Positions 38,117 to 47,501 of a stretch of DNA of 64,000 nucleotides are shown here, piece by piece. Every line of letters starts with the position of its first letter. Position 1 is the stretch's first letter. Origin of the DNA: Pontibacter harenae. GTDB lineage: Bacteria > Bacteroidota > Bacteroidia > Cytophagales > Hymenobacteraceae. The stretch covers positions 1 to 64,000 of the forward strand of contig NZ_JAJJWH010000010.1 of NCBI RefSeq assembly GCF_020907245.1, read 5' to 3'. The notes below the pieces were generated by a model that ran no database searches, had not been told where the DNA came from, and worked only from the letters and a program-made list of their open reading frames with translations. The position numbers were made by a program, and so were the translations under genes.

Positions 38117-39124
38117 TTAATCTTTAAGCGTATTGAAGTCGCCGAGGCTTAAATCTCTCTGGCTTCCCTCATACTCAACAAAGTTGCCAACCATTGAGTT
38201 TGCAAAATTGCCATTTTTAATGGTAGTGTTCTGCTGAACGATAGAATTGCTTACCACTGAGTTGTATACGCTGGTATTATTTCCGATAGAAACGTGCGGC
38301 CCTACCACCGAATTCGTGATTTGGGCATTCTCGCCAATGTATACAGGAGGGATAATCACTGCGTTCTCCAACTTTGCAGATGAAGCCACTAAGCCATCCT
38401 CATCCTTTATATACTCCAAATAGCGTTGATTAGTATAAACTGTTGCGTTTTTATTTCCGCAATCAAGCCACTCTGTAATTACGGCAGGTATAAACTTAGT
38501 GCCCTTGCTCTTCATGTTCTCCAGCGCGTTAGTTAGCTGGAACTCACCTTTATCTTTGATGTCGTTGTCCAGCAGGTACTGCAGTTCCTCACGTAGGTAG
38601 GCTCCGTCACGGAAGTAGTAGATACCGATAATGGCCAAATCAGAAATAAATTCTTCTGGTTTTTCTACAAAATCTGTTATTTCGTTGCTGTCGTTTAGCT
38701 TCACAACGCCAAAAGGGCGTGGATCTTCTACACGCTGCACCCAGATGGTACCGTCAGCGTTGGTGTCTAGCTGGAAATCTGCTTTGAAGAGTGTATCGGC
38801 AAATGCTACCACTACTTTACCCTCTAGAGATTCTTGGGCGCAAAGTATGGCGTGTGCAGTACCTAGTGCTTCTTCCTGATGATATATACTTCCTTTGGCT
38901 CCAACAGACTCGGCAATTTTTACCAGGTCCTGCTCTACCTTCTCACCGAAGTTGCCAATAATAAAGGCTACTTCCTCGATTGACTCCTGGCATACTTTGG
39001 CAATATCCTCTACCAGACGCTGCACAATTGGCTTGCCAACAATTGGAATAAGTGGTTTAGGAACAGTTAATGTGTGGGGACGCATGCGCTTTCCCATTCC
39101 TGCCATTGGTATTACTATCCTCAT
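38117..39124 (-). CDS. Sugar-phosphate nucleotidyltransferase
   Basis: This 335-residue protein transfers a nucleotide to a sugar 1-phosphate, making an NDP-sugar for cell-surface polysaccharide. The nucleotide-binding signature is at the very N terminus: IPMAGMGKRMRPHT followed by KPLIPIVGKP. Further motifs include the metal-site FADTLF and VEKPEEF. A C-terminal left-handed beta-helix (hexapeptide) region from about residue 255 contains I-G-N and V-S-N repeats such as VVGPHVSIGNN. Which sugar and which nucleotide cannot be decided; glucose-1-phosphate thymidylyl- or uridylyltransferases are nearest in style. The 139-base gap to dut is the largest in this operon. Confidence 0.9.
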   Translation of the reverse strand: MRIVIPMAGMGKRMRPHTLTVPKPLIPIVGKPIVQRLVEDIAKVCQESIEEVAFIIGNFGEKVEQDLVKIAESVGAKGSIYHQEEALGTAHAILCAQESLEGKVVVAFADTLFKADFQLDTNADGTIWVQRVEDPRPFGVVKLNDSNEITDFVEKPEEFISDLAIIGIYYFRDGAYLREELQYLLDNDIKDKGEFQLTNALENMKSKGTKFIPAVITEWLDCGNKNATVYTNQRYLEYIKDEDGLVASSAKLENAVIIPPVYIGENAQITNSVVGPHVSIGNNTSVYNSVVSNSIVQQNTTIKNGNFANSMVGNFVEYEGSQRDLSLGDFNTLKD

Positions 39125-39263
39125 AGCGATTAATTTTGTTTATGCTGCAGCTCGTAATTTTACTGCTGAAGCTGGTTAGTGATAAATTTATTCTTAAAGT
39201 ATAGCTAAACAATGATATTATAGTAATGCTATACTTAAAAGTAAAGAAAAAGGGTTAAAAATT

Positions 39264-39713
39264 TTACTTAGTGCCTGTACTTCCGTAGCCACCAGCACCT
39301 CTTTCTGTATCTGTTAACGTTTGTGCCTCTGCCCAGGCTATGCGTTCATACTTGGCTACTACCATCTGAGCAATGCGCTCTCCGTCCTCCACTATAAAAT
39401 CCTGATCAGAAAGGTTTACTAAGAGAACTTTGATTTCACCTCGATAATCGGCGTCTATCGTGCCAGGGCTATTCACAATAGAAATGCCGTGCTTATAGGC
39501 AAGGCCACTTCGGGGTCTTATCTGTGCCTCGTGCCCCTCTGGCAATTCTATATACAAACCTGTCGGGATAAGGGATCTCTGTAGTGGCTTTAAGGTAACG
39601 GGGGCCTCTAAGTTTGCACGTAAATCCATACCAGCCGAATGTATGGTTTGGTAAGACGGCAGTGCATGCTTAGATTGATTTATGACGTTAACCTGCAAGT
39701 TCTTGTTGTGCAT
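39264..39713 (-). CDS. dut: dUTP diphosphatase
   Basis: Dut hydrolyses dUTP to dUMP and pyrophosphate, keeping uracil out of DNA and supplying dUMP for thymidylate synthesis. The 149-residue trimeric-type enzyme has all five motifs in order: AGMDLRA (1), [11 protein letters not shown] (2), [13 protein letters not shown] (3), ERIAQMVV (4) and the C-terminal arm [10 protein letters not shown] (5). In motif 5 Tyr replaces the usual Phe. It starts 11 bases after the flippase stop. Confidence 0.97.
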   Translation of the reverse strand: MHNKNLQVNVINQSKHALPSYQTIHSAGMDLRANLEAPVTLKPLQRSLIPTGLYIELPEGHEAQIRPRSGLAYKHGISIVNSPGTIDADYRGEIKVLLVNLSDQDFIVEDGERIAQMVVAKYERIAWAEAQTLTDTERGAGGYGSTGTK

Positions 39714-39724
39714 CTTGTATTAAA

Positions 39725-41224
39725 TTATCGTTTTAATTGAATTAAGCTTTCACGCTCACGAACCCATACAGTGGCTGCGAAAGCTATGCACAACGCCAAA
39801 TGGAACGCATGCCGCAGCCAAAAGTTTTCTATAGATATAAAAAAAGCTATACATACCAGCACCGATGCCAGCAAAATATAACTAACAATGTTTTTGACTG
39901 GGTAAGGAATAGGGTAGTGACGGTTACCTAACAGGTAACTTACAAGTGCCATGCTAAAGTAGCAAATGAAAGTGGCAATGGCAGAGCCCATGTAGCCTAG
40001 TACTGGAATCAGCAACAGGTTGAAAATGATGGTAATGGCAGCTCCGCCAAAACTGATGTAGGTGCCGAAGTAGGTTTTATCCGTGAGCTTAAACCAAACA
40101 GAAAGGTTATAGTAGGCACCGAGGAATAGGTTTGCTAACAGCAAAACTGGCACTACCATAATTCCTTCGCGGTACGACGGACTGCGGAGCAGCAGGGCAA
40201 AGTCTTCGAGGTTAACTGAAATAAAGAGGAAAATAAAAGCGCAGACGATAATAAACCACTTCATAACAAGGGCAAACGTCTTAGGGGAGGCTTTGTCTTC
40301 GGCCTGTGAAAAGAAAAAGGGTTCTGCCGCATACCGGAAGGCCTGTATGGCAAGCGTCATAAAGATAGAAAGCTTATAGCAGGCACTGTAGATACCGACA
40401 GCTGCCATGTTACTTTTATCAGGATAGAAGTTTTCAGGCAGCCAATGTTCTAAAAGGATACGGTCTATCAGTTCGTTTACCATGCCAGCCAAACCCATAA
40501 ATAACAGTGGGTAAGCATACACCAACATAGGTTTTATTACCTCTTTGTTTATACTAAACCGCAGACTGCTAAACTCACGCCAAAGCATCGGTATCTGCAA
40601 TGCATTAGCTACCAGGTTGATCAGGAAAATATAACCAACACCGAATTCAGGATCATAAATCTGCTCCACCAAGGGCCGTAGAGAAGCCAAATACTCGCCG
40701 TTGTAGATGTCGTGGCAAAGCACCAGGAAAAACATGTTGGCACCTACCGTAAGGATAATGTTACTCAGCTTAATGGCGGCAAACTTTATCGGCTTGTTCT
40801 CTAACCGAAGCTTTGCAAAGGGTATGGCCACAATTGCATCTATAGCCAATACCAGTGCTAGCCAAATAACATACTCCTGCTGCTCTGGGTAGCCAATGTA
40901 ATTGGCAATAGCACCTGAAGCAAATATCAGTATACCTGTCATAAGTATACTACTGCACATAATGGCCGTTAATACCTGGTTGTAGAGCTGTTGTTTATTA
41001 GCGCCTGGCTTGTTGGCAAAACGGAAAAAAGCGGTTTCCATGCCATAGGTATACAGCACGTTAAAGAAACCTACGAACGCGTACAGGTAAGACACTACAC
41101 CGTATTCCTCGGGCAGGAATACATTTGTGTAGATAGGTACCAGCAGGTAGTTAAGCGCTCTGCCTACAATGCTACTTAATCCGTAGGCAGCTGTCTGCCC
41201 GACCAATTTCTTGGCTATACTCAT
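39725..41224 (-). CDS. Polysaccharide/oligosaccharide flippase (Wzx-like)
   Basis: This 499-residue inner-membrane protein has about fourteen hydrophobic helices and belongs to the MOP exporter superfamily (Polysacc_synt). It would flip lipid-linked sugar repeats to the periplasm. The N terminus contains the typical GQTAAYGLSSIVGRALNYLLVPIY style with LPEEYGVVSYLYA. The C-terminal half continues with further helices and ends in a short basic tail. The lipid-linked substrate is unknown. It is followed within 11 bases by dut and lies 30 bases downstream of the enoyl-CoA hydratase gene. Confidence 0.9.
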   Translation of the reverse strand: MSIAKKLVGQTAAYGLSSIVGRALNYLLVPIYTNVFLPEEYGVVSYLYAFVGFFNVLYTYGMETAFFRFANKPGANKQQLYNQVLTAIMCSSILMTGILIFASGAIANYIGYPEQQEYVIWLALVLAIDAIVAIPFAKLRLENKPIKFAAIKLSNIILTVGANMFFLVLCHDIYNGEYLASLRPLVEQIYDPEFGVGYIFLINLVANALQIPMLWREFSSLRFSINKEVIKPMLVYAYPLLFMGLAGMVNELIDRILLEHWLPENFYPDKSNMAAVGIYSACYKLSIFMTLAIQAFRYAAEPFFFSQAEDKASPKTFALVMKWFIIVCAFIFLFISVNLEDFALLLRSPSYREGIMVVPVLLLANLFLGAYYNLSVWFKLTDKTYFGTYISFGGAAITIIFNLLLIPVLGYMGSAIATFICYFSMALVSYLLGNRHYPIPYPVKNIVSYILLASVLVCIAFFISIENFWLRHAFHLALCIAFAATVWVRERESLIQLKR

Positions 41225-41254
41225 GTAGTTTTTACGAAGGTCGGGTTGGAATTA

Positions 41255-42037
41255 CTAGTTGCCTTTGAAAGCAGGCTTTCGTTTTTCTAGAAAGGCATTA
41301 GTGCCTTCTATAAAATCTTCGGAAGTACAGCAGCGTGCAAATGAGTTTGCCTCTGTCTGGTAACCGTTTTCGTCTTTTGTATACACCGCATTTACACAGT
41401 CTATCACCAAACCAACAGCAAGCGGAGCCTTAGACATAATCTTGTGCATAATCTCCTCGCACTTAGGCATCAGCTCTTCCTGTGGCACTACATGGTTTGC
41501 CAGCCCTAGTGCTTTTGCCTCTTCTGCCGATACCATATCAGCTGTCATCATCAGTTCCATGGCTTTGCCTTTGCCTACCAGCTGTGTAAGTCTCTGGGTG
41601 CCACCATAGCCTGGTATCAAACCTAGATTAACTTCTGGCTGGCCAAAACGGGCATTATCGCTGGCTACACGAATATGGCAAGCCATGGCCAGTTCACAGC
41701 CTCCACCCAAGGCAAAGCCATTAACAGCGGCAATTACTGGTTTAGTGCAACGCTCTATCATGGCAAAGACTTCTTGGCCTCTTTCAGCAAAGTTGCGGGC
41801 CGTAACATCGTTTATCTCGGCTATCTCAGATATGTCGGCTCCTGCCACAAATGCTTTTTGTCCTGCTCCTGTAAAAATAGCACCCTTTACCTCAGGGTCG
41901 TCATACACCTGCTGTATGGCATTTTTAATCTCCTTTATGGTGTCTATGTTAAGGGCATTCAGTTTATCTGCTCTGTTTATCGTTATTTTTAAAATACCGT
42001 GTTGCAGTTCCAGTAACAGGTTTTCGTATGTAGCCAT
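41255..42037 (-). CDS. Enoyl-CoA hydratase
   Basis: This crotonase-family enzyme of 260 residues adds water to 2-enoyl-CoA in fatty-acid or amino-acid catabolism. The oxyanion-hole segments are GQKAFVAGADISE and NGFALGGGCELAM. Both catalytic glutamates are present at E115 and E135 (GQPEVNLGLIPGYGGTQRL), so it is expected to be a true hydratase rather than another crotonase. Its physiological pathway is not indicated by the neighbours. An exact -7 box (TATATTTG, 42076-42083 minus strand) lies 39 bases upstream, with no good -33 element. Confidence 0.93.
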   Translation of the reverse strand: MATYENLLLELQHGILKITINRADKLNALNIDTIKEIKNAIQQVYDDPEVKGAIFTGAGQKAFVAGADISEIAEINDVTARNFAERGQEVFAMIERCTKPVIAAVNGFALGGGCELAMACHIRVASDNARFGQPEVNLGLIPGYGGTQRLTQLVGKGKAMELMMTADMVSAEEAKALGLANHVVPQEELMPKCEEIMHKIMSKAPLAVGLVIDCVNAVYTKDENGYQTEANSFARCCTSEDFIEGTNAFLEKRKPAFKGN

Positions 42038-42148
42038 AGTTAGATTTTACTCTGTTGTAAATTCTTTTTCTGATACAAATATAAGTATTAAGTGTGTTCT
42101 TTAATAATGCCTAGTGGTGTAGGGGAGGCAGCATAATATTTACATCTG

Positions 42149-42180
42149 TTTGCTAGTGCTACAGAAGGACCTTAAATTTG
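42149..42180 (+). promoter_or_regulatory. Consensus Bacteroidota promoter of mscL
   Basis: TTTG at 42149-42152 is followed after 20 bases by TAAATTTG at 42173-42180. Both elements and their spacing match the Bacteroidota housekeeping sigma consensus. Transcription would start about 48 bases before the mscL start codon. It is one of the best promoter matches found in the window. Confidence 0.75.
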
Positions 42181-42234
42181 ATGTTATAAAGATTACGATT
42201 TTTCTACTTAAAATTAATAAATATAATATATTAC

Positions 42235-42684
42235 ATGGCATTTTTTGAAGAGTTTAAGAAATTTGCAGTAAAGGGCAACGTTATAGATTTGGCGGTAGGT
42301 GTTGTAATTGGTGCTGCTTTTGGTACCATCACAAAGTCACTTGTAGATGATATCATCATGCCGCCGCTCGGCCTTGTGATCAGCAACGTAGACTTTTCGA
42401 GATTGAAATTTGTTTTGAAAGATGCTGTGATAGAGAATGGAGAAGTGGTAGAGCAGGCCGTAACGCTGAACTATGGTAACTTTATTCAGACGGTTGTAAA
42501 CTTCTTCATTATAGCCTTTGCCATATTCCTACTTGTGCGCACAATTAACCGTTTGCGCGAAAAAGAAGCTGCTAAACCAGCAGCACCCGTTAACAAGCAA
42601 GAAGTGCTTTTAGCCGAGATTCGAGACCTGCTCAAGAAAAACAATACAGATACACCAGAAGCACCTGATAAGGTGGTCGTTTAA
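42235..42684 (+). CDS. mscL: Large-conductance mechanosensitive channel MscL
   Basis: MscL opens under high membrane tension to release solutes during hypo-osmotic shock. The 149-residue protein has the typical N terminus [28 protein letters not shown], where TM1 lines the gate. A periplasmic loop follows, then TM2 ([20 protein letters not shown]) and a C-terminal helical bundle ending in [11 protein letters not shown]. It forms a pentamer in the inner membrane. It is followed after 15 bases by the DUF3078 gene, so the two are probably one transcript. Confidence 0.96.
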   Translation: MAFFEEFKKFAVKGNVIDLAVGVVIGAAFGTITKSLVDDIIMPPLGLVISNVDFSRLKFVLKDAVIENGEVVEQAVTLNYGNFIQTVVNFFIIAFAIFLLVRTINRLREKEAAKPAAPVNKQEVLLAEIRDLLKKNNTDTPEAPDKVVV

Positions 42685-42699
42685 AATTTCACTCCTGAC

Positions 42700-43647
42700 A
42701 TGACCAGTTTTTTACCTCGTTTTTTTGCTATTTTTTTAATTTCATTCATCAGCTACGCCCATGCTTTTGGGAGTGCGGCAGATTCTGTTAGTGCCTGGGA
42801 CTTTGGAGGAATGGGTGCTTTACACTTTAACCAGGTTACCCTTAGCAACTGGGCCGCTGGTGGAGAGAGTTCTTTTTCTGTGTTAGGTAACGTTAGTTTA
42901 CACACTAACTATAAGAAAGGCAAAAAGTCATGGAACAACACTTTTGATGTTGTTTATGGCACCGTGAAAGCTGGAGACCCCAATTGGCGTAAGAGCGATG
43001 ATAAGTTCGAACTGAATATTAAATATGGCCGCAGCGCCTCCTCTGATTGGAACTATAGTGGACAGTTTAACTTCAGGAGCCAGTTTGCACCAACGTATAC
43101 AATAAAAGATAACGAGGAAATTTACCATTCAGATTTCCTATCCCCAGGTGTAGTCCAAACCTCTCTCGGCATGGATTATAAGCCTAACCAAAAGTTATCT
43201 GTGCTTATTTCTCCGCTAACAGGTAAGTACACGATAGTTAAAAATCAGCTTTTAGCCGACCAAGGAGCATTTGGTGTTGATAAGGCACAGACGGATGGAG
43301 AAGGCAGTGTAATTGCAGGTACAGGGCAGCATATTAGGAAAGAAGCAGGGGGCTATGTAAATGTGCGCTATAAAGAAGAAGTGCTGAAGAACGTAGCTCT
43401 GAATACAAAGCTTGATCTGTTCTCTAACTACGTTCGGAATACGGAAAACATAGATGTTAACTGGGAGAATAACGTCAATTTTAAAGTGAACAAGTTTATC
43501 TCGGCCAGCTTGTTTTTACATATGATTTACGACGATGATGTGCTGATCTCTTACGACAGTACTGGTGATGGCAATAAAGATAGCAAAGGACCTCGTCTGC
43601 AGATGAAAGAATCTTTTGGATTGGGTTTGTCTTATAAGCTAGAATAG
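42700..43647 (+). CDS. DUF3078 family exported protein
   Basis: This 315-residue protein has a signal sequence (hydrophobic residues about 7-22, cleavage near AFGSA) and matches DUF3078, a Bacteroidota family of unknown function predicted to form an outer-membrane beta-barrel. The diagnostic N-terminal block LSNWAAGGESSFS is clear. The chain continues with alternating hydrophobic/aromatic strands and ends in LGLSYKLE. It starts 15 bases after mscL on the same strand, so the two share the promoter at 42149-42180. Substrate or cargo is unknown. Confidence 0.88.
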   Translation: MTSFLPRFFAIFLISFISYAHAFGSAADSVSAWDFGGMGALHFNQVTLSNWAAGGESSFSVLGNVSLHTNYKKGKKSWNNTFDVVYGTVKAGDPNWRKSDDKFELNIKYGRSASSDWNYSGQFNFRSQFAPTYTIKDNEEIYHSDFLSPGVVQTSLGMDYKPNQKLSVLISPLTGKYTIVKNQLLADQGAFGVDKAQTDGEGSVIAGTGQHIRKEAGGYVNVRYKEEVLKNVALNTKLDLFSNYVRNTENIDVNWENNVNFKVNKFISASLFLHMIYDDDVLISYDSTGDGNKDSKGPRLQMKESFGLGLSYKLE

Positions 43648-43739
43648 ACGAACTTTTAGCCTTTTTAAGTTTGTTAACAGAGTATCTATATCATTTTACC
43701 TTCTTCTAGCGTTTTAATCAAAACAAACGTGCTCCGATT

Positions 43740-44087
43740 ATGAACAAACTATTCTTATCAATAATCTGCCTGTGCTTGACTTTAGCCTTTAGCAACACCG
43801 CTAATGCTCAAACAACTACGAGTGCAACTACAAAGGATCCGTATTGGGGAACACCTAAAACATCTAGAGGAGCCTCTGCGGATGCAATTGAGCGTCGTTC
43901 CCGTGGCCTTGATACGAGCCTTAACACCTACGATAATACAAGCCGTAAGCAATTCGCTAAAAAACGTGTTACCAGAAGCAAGCGAATGGAAGAGATTGAT
44001 AAGCAGAACGAGCAGATTTTGAAAAAGCGAAAAAAGGATAAGAAGCGCCTGGCACGCAGACAAAAACTTCTACGCCGTAATAATTAG
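43740..44087 (+). CDS. Small basic exported protein, unknown function
   Basis: I do not recognise a family. The 115-residue product has a clear signal peptide (residues about 5-23, ending TANAQ). A Thr/Ser-rich middle follows, containing KDPYWGTPKTSRG. The tail is strongly basic: from about residue 70 onward it is mostly Lys and Arg. The gene lies 92 bases downstream of the DUF3078 gene, ends 40 bases before a bidirectional terminator and has credible coding structure. A role in contact with acidic polymers of the envelope is possible but purely inferred. Confidence 0.7.
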   Translation: MNKLFLSIICLCLTLAFSNTANAQTTTSATTKDPYWGTPKTSRGASADAIERRSRGLDTSLNTYDNTSRKQFAKKRVTRSKRMEEIDKQNEQILKKRKKDKKRLARRQKLLRRNN

Positions 44088-44127
44088 TCCCTTCAAACCT
44101 TATTTGTTTTGTTGTAGAGAAATAAGT

Positions 44128-44189
44128 TAGCTTATAAACAAAAAAGCCCCAGCCAATTCAATGGCTGGGGCTTTCTTGTTTATAAGCTA
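44128..44189. terminator. Bidirectional terminator, infB and small basic gene
   Basis: Arms of about 28 bases (44128-44156 with 44160-44189) pair with a single mismatch and a short loop. The GC core AGCCCCAGCC/GGCTGGGGCT is flanked by AAAAA and TTTCTTG-type tracts. It separates two convergent genes: the infB stop is at 44196. Confidence 0.88.
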
Positions 44190-44195
44190 CACCGA

Positions 44196-47100
44196 TTAAA
44201 GTGTTCTCTTCACTTCTTTCTCAACATAAGCTTCAATCACATCTCCAACTTCAATGTCATTGTATCCCTTCAGACTGATACCACACTCATAGCCTTGTCT
44301 TACTTCAGCAACATCGTCTTTGAAGCGCTTAAGGGCTAGTATCTCACCATCGTGTACTACAATACCATCACGTACCAAGCGTACTTTTGCATTTCGCTGT
44401 ATGCTGCCGTCTGTTACCATACAACCTGCAATGGTACCAACCTTTGTGATTTTGAATACCTCACGTACTTCTACGTTACCAGTAATCTCTTCTTTCAGTG
44501 TTGGAGCAAGCATACCCTCCATGGCATCTTTCACCTCGTTGATAGCATCGTAGATGATAGAGTACAAGCGAACATCAATTTGCTCTTGCTCTGCCAGCCT
44601 GCGTGCATTCTGCGACGGACGTACCTGGAAGCCGATAATGATGGCATCTGAGGCTGAGGCTAAGAGTACATCTGATTCAGATATAGCACCCACACCTTTG
44701 TTGATGATATTTACCTGAACCTCGTTGGTAGAAAGTTTTAGCAATGAATCTGAAAGGGCTTCTACCGAACCGTCCACGTCCCCTTTTACAATCACGTTCA
44801 GTTCTTTGAATGAACCGATTGCCAAACGACGACCAATTTCATCCAGCGTAATGTGCTTACGTGTACGCAAACTCTGCTCACGCTGTACCTGAGAACGGTT
44901 AGAAGAGATCTCTCTTGCTTCACGCTCAGATTCCATTACGACAAACTTATCACCTGCCTGAGGAGCACCATCCAAGCCCAGTAGCTGTACTGGTGTAGAC
45001 GGACCTGCCTCTTTCATTTTCTTACCACGATGATCTGTCATAGCTTTTACTCTACCGTAGTGAGAGCCTGCCAGTACAACATCACCTATTTTAAGCGTAC
45101 CAGTCTGCACAAGTACTGTGGCTACGTAGCCACGGCCTTTGTCTAGAGATGCCTCTATAACAGTACCTATTGCCTGGCGATCTGGATTTGCTTTTAGTTC
45201 AAGTAATTCAGCCTCCAGCAATACTTTCTCTAACAAGTCAGGAATACCTTGACCTGTTTTGGCAGAAACTTCCTGAGCCTGGTATTTACCACCCCATTCT
45301 TCTACCAGTATGTTCATGTTGGCAAGTTCTTCACGTACCTTATCAGGGTTCGCATTTGGCTTATCTACTTTGTTAAGTGCGATAATAATTGGAGAACCCG
45401 CCGCCTGTGCGTGGTTGATCGCCTCTTTTGTTTGTGGCATCACTGAGTCGTCGGCCGCTACCACAATAATAACAACGTCCGTTACTTTGGCTCCACGGGC
45501 ACGCATGGCCGTAAAGGCTTCGTGACCTGGTGTATCTAGGAAAGTAACAGTACGACCGCTTTCCGTTTTAACTTTATAAGCACCAATGTGCTGCGTAATA
45601 CCGCCAGCCTCACCAGCTGTTACATTGGCATTTCTAATGTAGTCGAGCAAGGATGTCTTACCGTGGTCAACGTGGCCCATGATGGTTACAATCGGTGCAC
45701 GTTCTTCCAGGTCTGCCTCGTTTTCTTCAACGATAGTTTCCAGAGCCTGCTCATCTTCATTGGTGATAAACTCAACGTTATAGCCGAATTCATCTGAAAT
45801 GATAGTGATTGCTTCTGCATCTAAGCGTTGGTTTATAGAAACGAACATGCCCAGCTGCATACAAACTTTGATAACGTCGTTTACACTTACGTTCATCAAA
45901 GCTGCTAAGTCGTTGGCAGAAACGAACTCTGTTACACGCAGTATTTTCGCTTCTTCCTGCTCCTGCATACGACGCTCTTCTGTGGCATCGGCAATAGCAG
46001 AACGTTTTTCACGACGGTATTTGGCGCGGTTACCGCTACCTCCTTTACCACCGCTCAGTTTTGCAAGAGTAGCTTTAATCTGCTCCTGAATTTCCTTATC
46101 CGTAACCTCAGCTTTTTCTACTCTAGGTGCTGGTGCATTGCGATTGCCACCTTTAGGGCCTCTGCCTCCGCCACCGCCAGGTCCTCTTTGGCCACCTGCA
46201 GGTCCGCGTTGCTGTACTGCTACTATAGGGCGATTATTGCCCTGACCAGGAGCATTGTTTTGCTGGCCCTGACCTTGTTGTTGTCCTTGTTGCGCTCCTT
46301 CGGAGCCCACAATAATACGTTTGCGTTTCTTTTTCTTGCCTTTCTTTTCGTCTGACGACGCTACTGGCTTTGAACCTTTTCTACGCGACTCTACTGGTAA
46401 TTCTATCTTACCAAGTACAGTCAGACCTTTTAGCTGGCCTGCTTTTCCTGAAATCGTTTCTATTGGCTGTTTCTCTTCTGTTTCTGTTTGTGTAGAAGGT
46501 TTATCCTCCTGTTTTGGTGCCTCTGGTTTAGCAGCAGGCTTGTTTTCTGCAGCTACTGGCGCAGGCTGAGATGGTTTCTCTGGAGCCTTTGGCGCTGCGG
46601 GTGCAGGAGTAGGAGCAGAAACAGAAGGTTGCTTAGGCTCTTCTTGTTTCGGTGCTTCAGGCTGTGCAGGAGCAGTTGGTGCCTCAGTAGCAGTTGCAGC
46701 AGGCTTTTCTGCTACTGGTGCCGGTTTAGGAGCCTCAGGCTGTTGTGCAGCAGGCTTCTCTTCAGCTACTGGTGCAGGTTTAGGAGCCTCAGGAGCAGTA
46801 GCAGCAGGCTTTTCGGCTACTGGTGCTGGTTTCTCTTCGGCTGGCTTTGTTGGCTTTTCTTCAGCCACAGGTGCAGGCGTTGGCTCTGCAGGAGCTGGTG
46901 CAGGTGCAGGAGCTGGTTTTTGAGGTACTGGACGACCTTTGGCGTCTAGCTCAATTTTGCCTAATACCTTTATGCCTGGCAGCTTAGAACCAGCATCTTC
47001 CGCTTTTGGCGTTGCCTCTGCAGGTGCTGGTGCTTGTGGCGCAGCTTCTGGCTTAGGCTGGCTAGCATTCTTTATCAATATTTCTTGCTCAGGCTCGCTT

Positions 47101-47381
47101 GCTGCCTTCTTAGTTTCTTGCTGTTGTGGCTGAACATCAGACCCGATAACCTGGTTGCTTTGTGGCTTCTTGCCTATGTTTAGCTCTTCTGCCTCTTGCT
47201 TATCTTGCATAGAGGACGCAAATTCTTTCGCCAGCATACCGAACTGCTCTGCCGTGATTTTGGCGGTGGGTTTATTTTCCACGTCAAAACCTTTAGCAGA
47301 GAGGTAGTCGACAATGGTAGATGTACCAATGTTTAAAGTAGTTGCAACCTGTTTAAGCCTCCTTGTTTTTTCTTCTGCCAT
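44196..47381 (-). CDS. infB: Translation initiation factor IF-2
   Basis: IF-2 is the GTPase that delivers initiator tRNA to the 30S subunit and promotes subunit joining. The 1061-residue protein has an N-terminal helix-rich IF2-N domain (from about residue 1, with [19 protein letters not shown]). A very long Pro/Ala/Glu/Lys-rich linker follows (about residues 95-310), with a Gln/Gly/Arg-rich stretch (about 365-410). A second IF2-N domain lies near 480-545. The GTPase domain begins with the P-loop GHVDHGKT (G569), with DTPGHEA and NKVDKP motifs, and the C-terminal domains carry initiator-tRNA binding. It is the last gene of rimP-nusA-infB. Confidence 0.98.
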   Translation of the reverse strand: MAEEKTRRLKQVATTLNIGTSTIVDYLSAKGFDVENKPTAKITAEQFGMLAKEFASSMQDKQEAEELNIGKKPQSNQVIGSDVQPQQQETKKAASEPEQEILIKNASQPKPEAAPQAPAPAEATPKAEDAGSKLPGIKVLGKIELDAKGRPVPQKPAPAPAPAPAEPTPAPVAEEKPTKPAEEKPAPVAEKPAATAPEAPKPAPVAEEKPAAQQPEAPKPAPVAEKPAATATEAPTAPAQPEAPKQEEPKQPSVSAPTPAPAAPKAPEKPSQPAPVAAENKPAAKPEAPKQEDKPSTQTETEEKQPIETISGKAGQLKGLTVLGKIELPVESRRKGSKPVASSDEKKGKKKKRKRIIVGSEGAQQGQQQGQGQQNNAPGQGNNRPIVAVQQRGPAGGQRGPGGGGGRGPKGGNRNAPAPRVEKAEVTDKEIQEQIKATLAKLSGGKGGSGNRAKYRREKRSAIADATEERRMQEQEEAKILRVTEFVSANDLAALMNVSVNDVIKVCMQLGMFVSINQRLDAEAITIISDEFGYNVEFITNEDEQALETIVEENEADLEERAPIVTIMGHVDHGKTSLLDYIRNANVTAGEAGGITQHIGAYKVKTESGRTVTFLDTPGHEAFTAMRARGAKVTDVVIIVVAADDSVMPQTKEAINHAQAAGSPIIIALNKVDKPNANPDKVREELANMNILVEEWGGKYQAQEVSAKTGQGIPDLLEKVLLEAELLELKANPDRQAIGTVIEASLDKGRGYVATVLVQTGTLKIGDVVLAGSHYGRVKAMTDHRGKKMKEAGPSTPVQLLGLDGAPQAGDKFVVMESEREAREISSNRSQVQREQSLRTRKHITLDEIGRRLAIGSFKELNVIVKGDVDGSVEALSDSLLKLSTNEVQVNIINKGVGAISESDVLLASASDAIIIGFQVRPSQNARRLAEQEQIDVRLYSIIYDAINEVKDAMEGMLAPTLKEEITGNVEVREVFKITKVGTIAGCMVTDGSIQRNAKVRLVRDGIVVHDGEILALKRFKDDVAEVRQGYECGISLKGYNDIEVGDVIEAYVEKEVKRTL

Positions 47382-47445
47382 GTTGTTCTAATATGCTGTC
47401 TTTTTTAATGTAATGTAAAATTATAGTTGCCCTACTGTAGGTTAA

Positions 47446-47495
47446 GTTGTGCTCCATTACAAAACTCTTTCAAAATTAAGGTAATAGAGCACAAC
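47446..47495. repeat. Inverted repeat in nusA-infB spacer
   Basis: GTTGTGCTC (47446-47454) is complementary to GAGCACAAC (47487-47495), and the adjacent ATTAC/GTAAT pair extends the stem past one mismatch. The loop is about 20 bases. There is no clean U-tract on the minus strand after it, so it looks more like a processing or attenuation element than a full terminator. It lies in the 120 bases between the nusA stop and the infB start. Confidence 0.55.
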
Positions 47496-47501
47496 TCACA
47501 A

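Noticed and set aside
44128..44189. Long inverted repeats considered as mobile-element ends or CRISPR
   Set aside because: Each is a single hairpin with A and T tracts between gene ends, as expected for terminators; no direct repeats, spacers or transposase genes accompany them.
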